DNA of 64,000 nt from Chryseobacterium herbae (GCF_025154075.1 NZ_JAOAMU010000002.1:124001-188000), one strand, 5' to 3'. Shown: positions 9,131 through 17,406, counted from the stretch's first letter. Notes: generated by a model from the letters alone, not told the origin. Made by a program: numbers and translations.

Positions 9131-10804
9131 ATGGAAGATCAAAATACTTCGGCGCATGATCAAAAACTCTCTGAAAAACGGGCAGAAAAGGAAAAAAAAT
9201 CCAATGAGGATACCCCTGTAGAAAAAAGAGAAGTGGTGATGCATGGAGCAAAGTTGAATTGTCCCTATGCTCAGGCGGCTGGAGATCTAAAAGTTACCTC
9301 TAACGAAATAAAGCTTCAGGATCAGTTATGGGCAACAGATGGCGATGGAAACAATATGATAAACCTTCAGTTTAAAGGAAATTGCGGACACCCAAAATGG
9401 CCGGCAAGAAATATGTCTCCTCCTCCCTGTATGAGCGTTATAAAATTAAGTCCCTGGCAAAATCTTGGAACTTCTACTGTACAGGCACAAAAGGTTTTGG
9501 TGAAAGAATCTTTTATCACTTGTGATCCTGAGTTTAATGCTGCCGCTGCAAAACCAATTCCACAGGTGGAAAGTATAAAAAGTGAGATTCAAAATGATGA
9601 AGCTCCTAAAATTATTGACGCCTATTTTGTTAAATGGAGTTCAGAGAAAGGTGCTCCTGTTGAAAAGGAAGAGGAAGTGTACAACAAAAAACTGGGTAAG
9701 AAAGTTTCTGTAAAAAAGAAAATAGAGACCACGAAAATAGCTACAGAAAAAATATCAGAACGTGGATTAAGTTATCAGGTTGCTTTAATTGTTGAGACTG
9801 AAGGTCTTACAGGCAAAAAAGTAAAAGTAAAGATTAAAAGCGGAAAAAATAAAGTCTTAACAGATGTAGATGGTGAGCTGAGTTTAATTGATCTAAAGGA
9901 TGTAGAAAAAGTTACAAATCCCACTAAATATGCGGATATAAAAGCAAAAAGTGAATTTGAAATAGATGTGGATAATTTTGCCAATGATCCCACCATAGAA
10001 AATTCAGCTCAGTTCAAAAACAAAGCTGTTGTCAAGCTGATGCTCAATCAACGGGCTGATGATCTATCATTTAATTTAGCAAAACTCATAGCAGCAAGCC
10101 CTGACAAAGAAGCATCGGTATATATTGAAGTGACTTCTGATGAACCCAAAATAGAATATCTGGGTACGGAAGGAAGCAGCAGCTTAAAAAACACCTTTTT
10201 AAATGGAAACTACTTTAAAATAAAATATTTTGAACAGCCATGGATTGTTAAGGCCCGTGAAGAACAGGAGTTGGGCGTTTCAGAAGCCACGCATTGTAAG
10301 AAAATAATAGATGAATATCATGCAGTAAATCGACAGAATAAACCAACGGCCTGCGCCAATACCGATAATAGTTCCTGGTGTGCATCCTTTGTGGGTTGGT
10401 GTTTAACAAACAGCGGATATTCTGCCCAATTAGATCCAGGTGCCTATACATATGGATATGAAAAAACCAGATACAGGGCAGGGATTAAGAAAAACCCAAC
10501 AGATAAAAAACGTTTGGATAAAGAAGAATTCAGTGAGCCCATATGGGGAAAACTGATAGCGGGTAATCAGCCTTTATTAGGGTCGATATGCGTTTTATTA
10601 AATGGTCATCACGTCAGTATGGCTGTTGGAAAGAGTAATGACGGTAAAACAATATATTATCTGGGAGGAAATCAGGGAAACAAAGTTTGTGTGGGAACTT
10701 TTGGACAAAGAACCTCTACCATATATCCCACAGAATATACTAAAAAAACGGAAGATGATGAATTACCAATTTATTATACAAAAGATGAAAAACTTAGTAA
10801 CTAG
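9131..10804 (+). CDS. PAAR-like (DUF4280) tip protein fused to a peptidoglycan-hydrolase effector domain
   Basis: 557 residues in three parts. Residues ~34-135 are a DUF4280 PAAR-like spike tip (VVMHGAKLNCPYAQ, then Cys-rich GNCGHPKW and PPPCMSVI), expected to cap VgrG. Residues ~160-365 are a module shared with the two later effectors (starts IIDAYFVKW, ends NTFLNGNYFKIKY). Residues ~375-540 look like the TIGR02594/NlpC-P60-type amidase fold, with Cys417 in SSWCASFVGWC and His493/His494 in NGHHVSMAVG as probable catalytic residues. It should cleave peptidoglycan in the target periplasm. Its 3' end overlaps the next gene by 20 bases. Confidence 0.88.
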   Translation: MEDQNTSAHDQKLSEKRAEKEKKSNEDTPVEKREVVMHGAKLNCPYAQAAGDLKVTSNEIKLQDQLWATDGDGNNMINLQFKGNCGHPKWPARNMSPPPCMSVIKLSPWQNLGTSTVQAQKVLVKESFITCDPEFNAAAAKPIPQVESIKSEIQNDEAPKIIDAYFVKWSSEKGAPVEKEEEVYNKKLGKKVSVKKKIETTKIATEKISERGLSYQVALIVETEGLTGKKVKVKIKSGKNKVLTDVDGELSLIDLKDVEKVTNPTKYADIKAKSEFEIDVDNFANDPTIENSAQFKNKAVVKLMLNQRADDLSFNLAKLIAASPDKEASVYIEVTSDEPKIEYLGTEGSSSLKNTFLNGNYFKIKYFEQPWIVKAREEQELGVSEATHCKKIIDEYHAVNRQNKPTACANTDNSSWCASFVGWCLTNSGYSAQLDPGAYTYGYEKTRYRAGIKKNPTDKKRLDKEEFSEPIWGKLIAGNQPLLGSICVLLNGHHVSMAVGKSNDGKTIYYLGGNQGNKVCVGTFGQRTSTIYPTEYTKKTEDDELPIYYTKDEKLSN

Positions 10805-11360
10805 TTTTATATTATTTTTCTTTATTCCTGTTTGCGGGCAAAAGCCTGTTCCTGATAGTATGAAAATTTATTATCAGGATTCATTGATTGTCAATAAGAA
10901 TTTTAAAGACGGAACCGTATCCAATAAACTTACCGTAAAAGTAATTAATCCCTGCAATGCTGAAAAAAACAGATTTGATGGGGCTGTAACCATCATCAGC
11001 GCCACTGTTAAAAATAAAAATTACAGTGATAGTATTGTTTACAATTACCCAAACGCACAATCCGGTTTAATTAATTTAAAGACCAGTAATATATCCAATT
11101 ACGACATCAATAAGCATCAGGCAGTCTTAATACCCTTTACGTATTGCGGGAATTGGGATAATGATACAAAAGTCTCCTACATTATATTGTATAACCATAA
11201 AAAATATCTGTATCATATAAAATACCATTGTGGAGAAGACAGTACATGTAAAATAAATGATAATCTGAAGACAAAATTAAAAGACTTACCTCCAAAATTA
11301 AAATTAAAAGTTATTAAAGACTTGGAAACGAAATATAATAAGTCAAATGATTTTTACTAA
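10785..11360 (+). CDS. Exported candidate immunity protein for the 9.1 kb effector
   Basis: 191 residues starting at the ATG at 10785; a longer frame from 10602 is only read-through of the effector gene in another frame. The signal peptide is MKNLVTSFILFFFIPVCGQ, so the protein is periplasmic, where a peptidoglycan-hydrolase antagonist is needed. The body has a beta-rich centre with paired Cys residues (NPCNAEK, TYCGNWD, YHCGED, STCK) and a Lys-rich helical tail. The 20-base overlap with the effector gene supports a cognate pair. No known family was recognised; the immunity role is inferred from position and export. Confidence 0.7.
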   Translation: MKNLVTSFILFFFIPVCGQKPVPDSMKIYYQDSLIVNKNFKDGTVSNKLTVKVINPCNAEKNRFDGAVTIISATVKNKNYSDSIVYNYPNAQSGLINLKTSNISNYDINKHQAVLIPFTYCGNWDNDTKVSYIILYNHKKYLYHIKYHCGEDSTCKINDNLKTKLKDLPPKLKLKVIKDLETKYNKSNDFY

Positions 11361-11380
11361 TGAGCTCAAAATAAAAAGTT

Positions 11381-12883
11381 ATGAGTGAAGAACCGGAAAA
11401 AAAAGATTACTCTGCAAATCCCAATCAAAAGGTTTATGATATGCCTCACCAGGTGGATCATGAAGTGAATGTGGTGAAGATATATTTTGCTAAACAAGTT
11501 CCTAAAATGAGTTGGGAAAAGAAAGAAGAAACTTATCCTGTGAAAAGCGGAGGTCTGGTATCTGCTGTAAAAAAGAAGTTTGAAAAAAAAGGAAGAAGGA
11601 ACATCGAGGCCGATAAAGAAGATTCTGTAAAATTAAAAGCAAAAGAAGAGGTGAAAATTACCTGGGAAGAGGAAGTACAGGAAATGAAAGAGGGTAAACC
11701 CGTTTTTGATTATGAAAAAATCGATAAAACAACCGTTAAAAAGAAAGTATGGGTTGTAGTCGATTGTCAGGGAACCAGCGGAAAACTCTCGGTTGAGATC
11801 CATGAAAACAAATTGCAAAATGCAGAAAACGTTTATGAAAATCCTGTCAAGTTTTTAGAGGGCGAGGAGGAGAAAAGCAAAATTGAATTCACTATCAATG
11901 GAACAATGGTTTATGCTAAAGAAATTACTTTAAGGCCTAAGAGTAATGACGATTTAAAGAAATTGGTAGAAAAATTTATTAAGAGGGAGAAGGCAAACGC
12001 CTTTTTATATTTCAAAGGTGAAGTCACAGGAACAGAAGATGTAGTGAAATTTCCGGATGATACACATGAGTTTTTAAATAAAGACAGCGAAAGGTTTGAG
12101 ATTTCAGGAACTCCATGCTACTGTAACAGAGATATCACCGTTGATGAGATGATAGAACTAATCTACCATTTAAGGGATAAACAAAATTACAAATCAAAAA
12201 GAGATTCATTTTTTGACAGTGGCAAAGAAAAAATAATCGCTATTGGTATTACCAGCGGAAAGATCTCTGAAAATAGAGATAAAATAAAACTATTTACCGA
12301 TGAGATGAATACGATGTTTAAGAAATTCAAAATTTTAACCTGCAAAAGAAAAATTCATTTCTTAGGTCAAATGTATCTGGAAACCATAAGTTTTACTTAT
12401 ACATTCGAAAGTAGAGACTCTGTACCTGATAATTATAAAGGTGGTGTAGATTTCCAGGGAAGAGGAATGAAACAAATAACTCATGATTATAATTATCTGG
12501 CCTATTACGACTATGTTAACACTACCACTCACTCAGAAACTTATATGAAATTCAGGTTGGGGTTTGAAAGCGTTGGCGAGTGTGCAAAAAACAGACCTAA
12601 AGCTAAGGAAAAAGGACTGAATGAAGCCTTTTATGAAGATTTAAAAACATTTGCTAAAAACATTTCAGAAAATTTATTCCATGCTTTTAATTCTGCCGGC
12701 TGGTTTTCCACTATTTATAAAACAGCGACTATTAATGCGATGGATGAAGGATTAGAGGATGCTAATGTTACCAAGGTAACAATTGCTATTAATGGAGGAG
12801 AAAACAATGTAGCTGAAAGAAAGAATTACACCAAATGGACCAGAGAATTTTTTAAATATGATACAGAATGCGTAAACAAATAA
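11381..12883 (+). CDS. Type VI effector candidate with GH19 chitinase/muramidase-like domain
   Basis: 500 residues. The N-terminal part (~28-240) is the module shared with the effectors at 9.1 and 14.5 kb (VVKIYFAKQ near the start, HEFLNKDSERFEI at its end). The C-terminal ~250-490 matches the GH19 lysozyme/chitinase pattern: a general-acid candidate Glu334 in MYLETISF, the signature FQGRGMKQIT (358-367) followed by NYLAYYDY, SAGWFS (438-443) and INGG (470-473). It is predicted to cut the glycan strand of peptidoglycan. There is no signal peptide, as expected for a type VI cargo. It overlaps the next gene by 16 bases. Confidence 0.82.
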   Translation: MSEEPEKKDYSANPNQKVYDMPHQVDHEVNVVKIYFAKQVPKMSWEKKEETYPVKSGGLVSAVKKKFEKKGRRNIEADKEDSVKLKAKEEVKITWEEEVQEMKEGKPVFDYEKIDKTTVKKKVWVVVDCQGTSGKLSVEIHENKLQNAENVYENPVKFLEGEEEKSKIEFTINGTMVYAKEITLRPKSNDDLKKLVEKFIKREKANAFLYFKGEVTGTEDVVKFPDDTHEFLNKDSERFEISGTPCYCNRDITVDEMIELIYHLRDKQNYKSKRDSFFDSGKEKIIAIGITSGKISENRDKIKLFTDEMNTMFKKFKILTCKRKIHFLGQMYLETISFTYTFESRDSVPDNYKGGVDFQGRGMKQITHDYNYLAYYDYVNTTTHSETYMKFRLGFESVGECAKNRPKAKEKGLNEAFYEDLKTFAKNISENLFHAFNSAGWFSTIYKTATINAMDEGLEDANVTKVTIAINGGENNVAERKNYTKWTREFFKYDTECVNK

Positions 12884-13479
12884 TATACCTGTTTTTCATC
12901 CTTTTTTATTCTCTGCAAAGCTGCCAGAGTATGTCAGTGAGCAACGACATTCCGGTTTTACAGAATAAGAAAAAAGTAGGTCTTCTAAACCAAGTCACTG
13001 ATTTTAAATGTGACAGTTGCTACACTTTAAAAACGATGAAAGTAGCTGACAAGAATCTTACCTTCAAGATCCCTGTTTCTTTGAATACTATTAATAGTAA
13101 GAACATTTTTCAGGAGGACTATGAACTTTTATCAGATCAGTCGAAAGACGGTTTGCTGATCAAGTATAATAGCATTTATAATTCTGCCTCATACATTTTC
13201 AAGATTGGAAAAAATAAAAATAATATTGTAATTACTAAAATAAGTAAAATCAGTTCTTCTGTCAATCATCATAAGATTGCTGAAAATGATTATGTTGATT
13301 ATCCTGCAATTTCAATATGTGATAAAGAAGGTGGTAATGTATATCTTCAAAATCGGGAAATTAATCTGAATCAGTATTTTATAAATTCTGATAAGAACTG
13401 TTTTTTGTGTCCCTCCAATTACAGTGTGGAAGAATGTTTGGAAAAAAAGAAAACAAATGCAAAGTTTAATTGGCAATAG
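12868..13479 (+). CDS. Lipoprotein, candidate immunity protein for the GH19-like effector
   Basis: 203 residues with a signal sequence and lipobox SLQSC (Cys19), so it is probably anchored in a membrane facing the periplasm. Cys pairs occur (FKCDSCY, NCFLCPSN, VEECLE). Translation starts within the last 16 bases of the effector gene, which couples the two products. No known family was recognised. Its place after a predicted periplasm-acting glycosidase makes immunity the most economical role. A general lysozyme-inhibitor-type function is an alternative. Confidence 0.68.
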   Translation: MRKQIIYLFFILFYSLQSCQSMSVSNDIPVLQNKKKVGLLNQVTDFKCDSCYTLKTMKVADKNLTFKIPVSLNTINSKNIFQEDYELLSDQSKDGLLIKYNSIYNSASYIFKIGKNKNNIVITKISKISSSVNHHKIAENDYVDYPAISICDKEGGNVYLQNREINLNQYFINSDKNCFLCPSNYSVEECLEKKKTNAKFNWQ

Positions 13480-13504
13480 TAAGTTGTAAAATGAGTGAAA
13501 AATT

Positions 13505-14374
13505 ATGGAGCCAGTGTTTCCCATAGATATTAAATTAAACCTTTTCCAAGGAAAGAAATTTTATCGCTATTCCTATAATGAATATACCACCATCCATGGA
13601 GAAACTCATAGAAGCGAACTCAATAAAAACTTTCATGTTACGCTGAAGCTTTTAGAAAAAGAAAGATTTGAATACCATATCGAAATTTTTGACAGAGTTC
13701 ATAGAGATAAAGAACTGTCACTGTCCGAAAAGGATTTTTTAGCCAGAATTGCAGAGATCAATGATAATGTAGTGCTCATAACAGACGAATATGGTCGTTT
13801 GAAAAACGTACAGGGATTGTCAGTTCTTCAGCATAGAGCAGAAAAAACGGTAGAAAAGCTCTCCCGATCCTATGTTGGTAAACACGCAGAAGATTCTTAC
13901 ACGTTTTTAAAAGCATTTTATCAAAAGGAAAATGTAGTGTGTAAAGATTTTTTAAAAAATAATCATTTTGGAATGATCCTCCATAAATTTTATGGAAGGT
14001 ATGCGCAGGACGATAAGACAAAGCATAGCGTACGCTACCGTAATTTTATGGCCAATACCGTAATAGATATAGACGAGAGTGTACAACCGGAAGCCATGCG
14101 TTGTGATGATGAATTATTATTGTTACAGTATGTTGGAAATATTCCTTCAGATAAAAACTGGGAGATGTTTTATGGAGAAATGAAAAGAAAAGAAATAGCT
14201 TATAACAGGGAAGTAGATTTTCCAAAACTGGACAAATATAAAGGGCAGATCTTATCAGATTTTAAAACTAAAGAAGTTTTGGAGCATAAACTGACCATAG
14301 AATTTTCCCTGGGAGAAAACTACCAAAAGAAAATCATCTATCATATAAAAGAAATAAGCTATGAAGAACTATAA
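13505..14374 (+). CDS. Cytoplasmic protein of unknown function, candidate effector adaptor or chaperone
   Basis: 289 residues with no signal peptide, membrane helix or recognisable catalytic motif. Alternating charged beta strands and helices run throughout (KLNLFQGKKFYRYSYNEY near the N-terminus, QKKIIYHIKEISYEEL at the C-terminus). It lies between the second immunity gene and the third effector gene on the same strand, where type VI clusters often encode loading adaptors. It does not show the shared effector module. Adaptor function is a guess from position; an orphan cytoplasmic immunity protein is an alternative. Confidence 0.6.
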   Translation: MEPVFPIDIKLNLFQGKKFYRYSYNEYTTIHGETHRSELNKNFHVTLKLLEKERFEYHIEIFDRVHRDKELSLSEKDFLARIAEINDNVVLITDEYGRLKNVQGLSVLQHRAEKTVEKLSRSYVGKHAEDSYTFLKAFYQKENVVCKDFLKNNHFGMILHKFYGRYAQDDKTKHSVRYRNFMANTVIDIDESVQPEAMRCDDELLLLQYVGNIPSDKNWEMFYGEMKRKEIAYNREVDFPKLDKYKGQILSDFKTKEVLEHKLTIEFSLGENYQKKIIYHIKEISYEEL

Positions 14375-14511
14375 GAAAATAGGATGGAGCTGCAGAACCA
14401 ATTAGATGAAAAATTTAGCGGCGTGAGCCTTATTTAAAGAAAATAAAATCACGAATCATCCTCGTCAGGAAATATTAAAAACTCCCGTATTAAATAAAGA
14501 AAAATTTTAAA

Positions 14512-16104
14512 ATGGCGACACGTATTACAATAACAGATTCCGGGCAAACACAAACTTTAAATGGGCCATTGGCTCCGGATACTCCCGATGACTCATTGCA
14601 GCGCATCAGTGACGTTTATTTTGCCAAAAAAACGACAACAGACAATGGAACAAGAGTCAATTTCACAAAAGTTGATTCTGCTCATGTGCAGCAGGATCAC
14701 CTGAATCAAAATATTCCATACGATGCCATATTAGGAAAAACGGTGTATCTGATCATAGAGACCAGTAATATGACAAATTTGAGTATCGATGCGGTGATAA
14801 GACCTTCAGCAAATACCATGACAGAAAATACAGATACCCTACAATTAATGCGTTTTGTATCTCCTAACCGATATGAGGCACAGAGGTTGTTTACTGTACA
14901 GGTAGGAAATTTTGACGCTCTTAACAATAGGGAAGGTAGCCACGGACATTACACTAATTTACAAAGCGACCATATCAATAAAGCTATTATTAAGCTACAA
15001 CTAAGGCCTGATTCAAGAGCTACTTTTGATGAATGGACCAGAAGATTGGCAGATGCCAGTATTAATTTAGAAGTGGCAGTAGAAAGAACAGATAATAATC
15101 CCTGTGCTTATAAAGATGGACAGGAAGAAGTAAATGGAGCCGGTATTTTCTTAAATGATGATACAGGGAGACTAAGAGTGGTCAATAAAAACATATATAC
15201 CATCCATCATGGCAGTAATACATACAATACTTTAGCAGTGATTAGTACAAATCCGGAAAGGAGAAGAAGGATTCAAAAAGTTCGAAATACTCATTCTACT
15301 GAAGTTATCTTTTTTTATTATGACCAAAATGATAATGAACACAGGATCTGTGCCAGAACTAAAGAAACTGTAACAAGAAAAGCAAGAGTCAATACCATTC
15401 CAACGGTAGCCCAAAGAGGAACTCTTTTACAAACAATAGATTACACGGCGAATATAGCTGCGGGAGAACATATAGATGCTCGTCGTTTATTGATTTATTC
15501 TAATGGAACCCTCGGTGATGGTACAGCTGACAAGTGGTATGCCAATCAACAGGAAAATGTCGAGCTGGTCAATATGGATATTTTAGAGAATGCAGGTGTA
15601 GGACCGCAGATTTTTGAGGCATTCAATTATAATCAGAATGGAGTCAGAATCCGGTTTGGATTTCAGCATACCAGAAGAAGAAGCATTCAGCCGGATTTAT
15701 TTGCCGGTTTCTTAGGGTCATTGGCGCAATTCAGACAGGAAGGGCACAATCATTATATCGTATCTCAGGGGTTTTCATATGCTGATGCCTCATGCTATCC
15801 TAGCATAGAACATGTGAACGGAGCAGCGGGAGATTTGAATTTATTGACAACTCAGCAAAATGGGACCAATACAATTCTTACGGCAGCGGATTTTGATTAT
15901 GATAATGAGGTCATTCTTCGAAATATTCTTTTTGATTTTGGATTTGTATTAGGCCGGTCAGAAAACTTCTCCAATACCGGAAATGCCAGTACAGCAGACA
16001 ATGCTAATACACGCTTACCACACACGACCCATACCGCCACCCCAAGACATAATAACCATTTGCATATTCACGGTTTTGCTCAAATATCAGATATATATGT
16101 TTAA
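14512..16104 (+). CDS. Type VI effector candidate with HX6D...HxH (LAS-like) peptidoglycan metallopeptidase domain
   Basis: 530 residues. The N-terminal ~30-225 is the third copy of the shared module (ISDVYFAKK, then VYLIIET, then GIFLNDDTGRLRVV). The C-terminal ~345-525 carries a zinc-peptidase-like signature: His434-x6-Asp441 in EHVNGAAGDL and the HxH motif HLHIH (His516/518/520), as in M15/M74-type DD- or LD-peptidases of peptidoglycan. Residues 225-345 are unassigned. There is no signal peptide. It should cut peptide stems or cross-links in a target cell. It overlaps the downstream exported protein gene by 8 bases. Confidence 0.78.
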   Translation: MATRITITDSGQTQTLNGPLAPDTPDDSLQRISDVYFAKKTTTDNGTRVNFTKVDSAHVQQDHLNQNIPYDAILGKTVYLIIETSNMTNLSIDAVIRPSANTMTENTDTLQLMRFVSPNRYEAQRLFTVQVGNFDALNNREGSHGHYTNLQSDHINKAIIKLQLRPDSRATFDEWTRRLADASINLEVAVERTDNNPCAYKDGQEEVNGAGIFLNDDTGRLRVVNKNIYTIHHGSNTYNTLAVISTNPERRRRIQKVRNTHSTEVIFFYYDQNDNEHRICARTKETVTRKARVNTIPTVAQRGTLLQTIDYTANIAAGEHIDARRLLIYSNGTLGDGTADKWYANQQENVELVNMDILENAGVGPQIFEAFNYNQNGVRIRFGFQHTRRRSIQPDLFAGFLGSLAQFRQEGHNHYIVSQGFSYADASCYPSIEHVNGAAGDLNLLTTQQNGTNTILTAADFDYDNEVILRNILFDFGFVLGRSENFSNTGNASTADNANTRLPHTTHTATPRHNNHLHIHGFAQISDIYV

Positions 16105-17071
16105 AATTAATATAGCTTTTTTCACCAGTTTGTTTTTCCTTTTCTCCTGTTACAGTAAAGCTCAGACAGAAAATAAGGCAATAAAAACAGAAGCACATTC
16201 AACAGATAAAGGATCACCTATTTTTAACACCAATAAAGCGGATTGTATTACGCTGCCATTTGGATATTCAGATATTTCAAAACGAAAAACCGTTGATTCT
16301 ATTCTGGCTGCTGTACAGGATGAAAATAAACTGAAAGAACTTAATGCACTACAATTTGAGAAATCAATCAAAAAAAATCTTGTATTACTTCCTGAAGAAT
16401 ACGATGTCTTTCTGCCATTCAGCAATAATGTCAATGAAAAATATGACCAAATTAAAATAGCCTCTCATTTTGTGTGTTACGAAGACTATTCACTATATTT
16501 TATGGCAGTTTATAATACCGTTCAGTACGCCCAACCTTTTATTGAAAAAATATATTTACTTTCAACCAAGGACGGGAAGCTCATCGATATGAAGAGAATC
16601 TATCTTAATCATCAGGGAGAAATGGGATTTACCAACTATACGCTATTTAATATCGATAAAAATTACATCATTTCTCTGCAGGATTATGAGTTGACTGAAA
16701 ATCCTTTTCAATTAAAATCTTTACAGAAATACCAGATTCTGCCCTCCGGAAAATTTGCCAGATACTATGATCATGATGGTCTTTATAAAAATGATGAAGA
16801 ACAGGGCATGGTGAAAAATCACCATAAAGAAGGAAAATGGATAGAATCCAAAGCAAATGGCTCTGTAGATTTACAAAAATATCCTGAATTTACAGATCCA
16901 TACACTTATCTGGAAGCGGAGTATAAAAATGGGTTACCTGTTGGAACATGGAAATTTTATAAATTATTGCAAAAATATAATGACGAAACGGGCGAACCTC
17001 TATTCAATACAAGGAAAAAAGGACAATTGATCTATACTGAAATGTATAAAGAAGGAATATTAGGAAAATGA
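16097..17071 (+). CDS. Exported MORN-like repeat protein, candidate immunity protein for the metallopeptidase effector
   Basis: 324 residues from the ATG at 16097; the longer frame from 15983 lies inside the effector gene. The signal sequence contains a lipobox-like LFSC (Cys18), with a possible alternative signal-peptidase I site after KAQ. The C-terminal third has MORN/YwqK-like units (KEGKWIES, EYKNGLPVGTWKFY, KKGQLIYTEMYKEG). The first half is unassigned. The 8-base overlap with the effector gene and its export suggest immunity; this is inferred. An ATGA overlap leads into a further short frame. Confidence 0.7.
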   Translation: MFKINIAFFTSLFFLFSCYSKAQTENKAIKTEAHSTDKGSPIFNTNKADCITLPFGYSDISKRKTVDSILAAVQDENKLKELNALQFEKSIKKNLVLLPEEYDVFLPFSNNVNEKYDQIKIASHFVCYEDYSLYFMAVYNTVQYAQPFIEKIYLLSTKDGKLIDMKRIYLNHQGEMGFTNYTLFNIDKNYIISLQDYELTENPFQLKSLQKYQILPSGKFARYYDHDGLYKNDEEQGMVKNHHKEGKWIESKANGSVDLQKYPEFTDPYTYLEAEYKNGLPVGTWKFYKLLQKYNDETGEPLFNTRKKGQLIYTEMYKEGILGK

Positions 17072-17193
17072 GAATTTCACTAGTTGATATAAAGCAAGGG
17101 AATTTACCTAAATCATACGGGAAATTAATTTTGGGAAAGACTATCCAGAAATACGACAAACTATCAGCTATAGACAATGAAAAAGCCCCTTAA
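17068..17193 (+). CDS. Short truncated-looking frame at the right edge of the type VI cassette
   Basis: The ATG overlaps the stop of the preceding immunity gene (ATGA), a sign of a genuine downstream cistron. The frame codes for 41 residues (MRISLVDIKQGNLPKSYGKL, then more) and ends inside the terminator of the adjacent tRNA-Phe gene, with its last codons made by the tRNA terminator arm. This looks like the 5' remnant of a larger gene cut off at the tRNA locus. It may instead be a short peptide or chance coding. Confidence 0.4.
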   Translation: MRISLVDIKQGNLPKSYGKLILGKTIQKYDKLSAIDNEKAP

Positions 17194-17203
17194 ATAGGGG
17201 CTT
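17179..17203 (-). terminator. Rho-independent terminator of the first tRNA-Phe gene
   Basis: Minus-strand hairpin AAGCCCCT-ATTTA-AGGGGCTT followed by a T-run, 26 bases after the tRNA 3' end. Confidence 0.85.
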
Positions 17204-17228
17204 GAAGAGATTTTACTCTCAAATGAAG

Positions 17229-17301
17229 TGGTTTCTCCAGGAATCGAACCAGGGACACATGGATTTTCAATCCATTGCTCTACCAACTGAGCTAAGAAAC
17301 C
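17229..17301 (-). tRNA. tRNA-Phe (GAA), copy 1
   Basis: 73 nt. The acceptor stem GGTTTCT pairs with AGAAACC, followed by discriminator A. The D arm has AGCTCAGTTGGTAGAGC. The anticodon stem-loop ATGGATTGAAAATCCAT gives anticodon GAA, and the T arm has CTGGTTCGATTCCTGG (wobble-free stem). The 3' CCA is not encoded. It is identical to the copy at 18.9 kb, and has its own promoter and terminator. Confidence 0.96.
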
Positions 17302-17327
17302 AATTGTTTTGTTGTTTAACGTGGGTG

Positions 17328-17358
17328 CAAAAGTATAATATTTTCCAATACCACGCAA
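17328..17358 (-). promoter_or_regulatory. Promoter of tRNA-Phe copy 1
   Basis: Minus strand: TTG (17356-17358), 20 bases, then TACTTTTG (17328-17335), 26 bases before the tRNA 5' end. This is a full match to the flavobacterial TTG-N17-23-TAnnTTTG promoter, with the same box and spacing as the promoter of copy 2. Confidence 0.85.
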
Positions 17359-17378
17359 CTTTTTTTATTATTTATTTT

Positions 17379-17406
17379 AAAAAACCGCCTTAAGTAGAGC
17401 GGTTTT
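17379..17406 (-). terminator. Rho-independent terminator of the TPR gene
   Basis: On the minus strand, AAAACCGC and GCGGTTTT arms with a 10-base loop are followed by a T-run, 24 bases after the TPR gene stop. Confidence 0.85.

Noticed and set aside
7155..17071. Complete type VI or contractile injection (eCIS) cluster
   Set aside because: Only VgrG, the PAAR-like tip and cargo genes are present; no sheath, tube, baseplate, membrane or AAA genes were found in the window.
17164..17358. Minus-strand 64-residue frame over tRNA-Phe copy 1 (contains AQLVEQWIENPCVPGSIPGE)
   Set aside because: It is the translated tRNA gene; a matching frame appears over copy 2 at 18800-18982.
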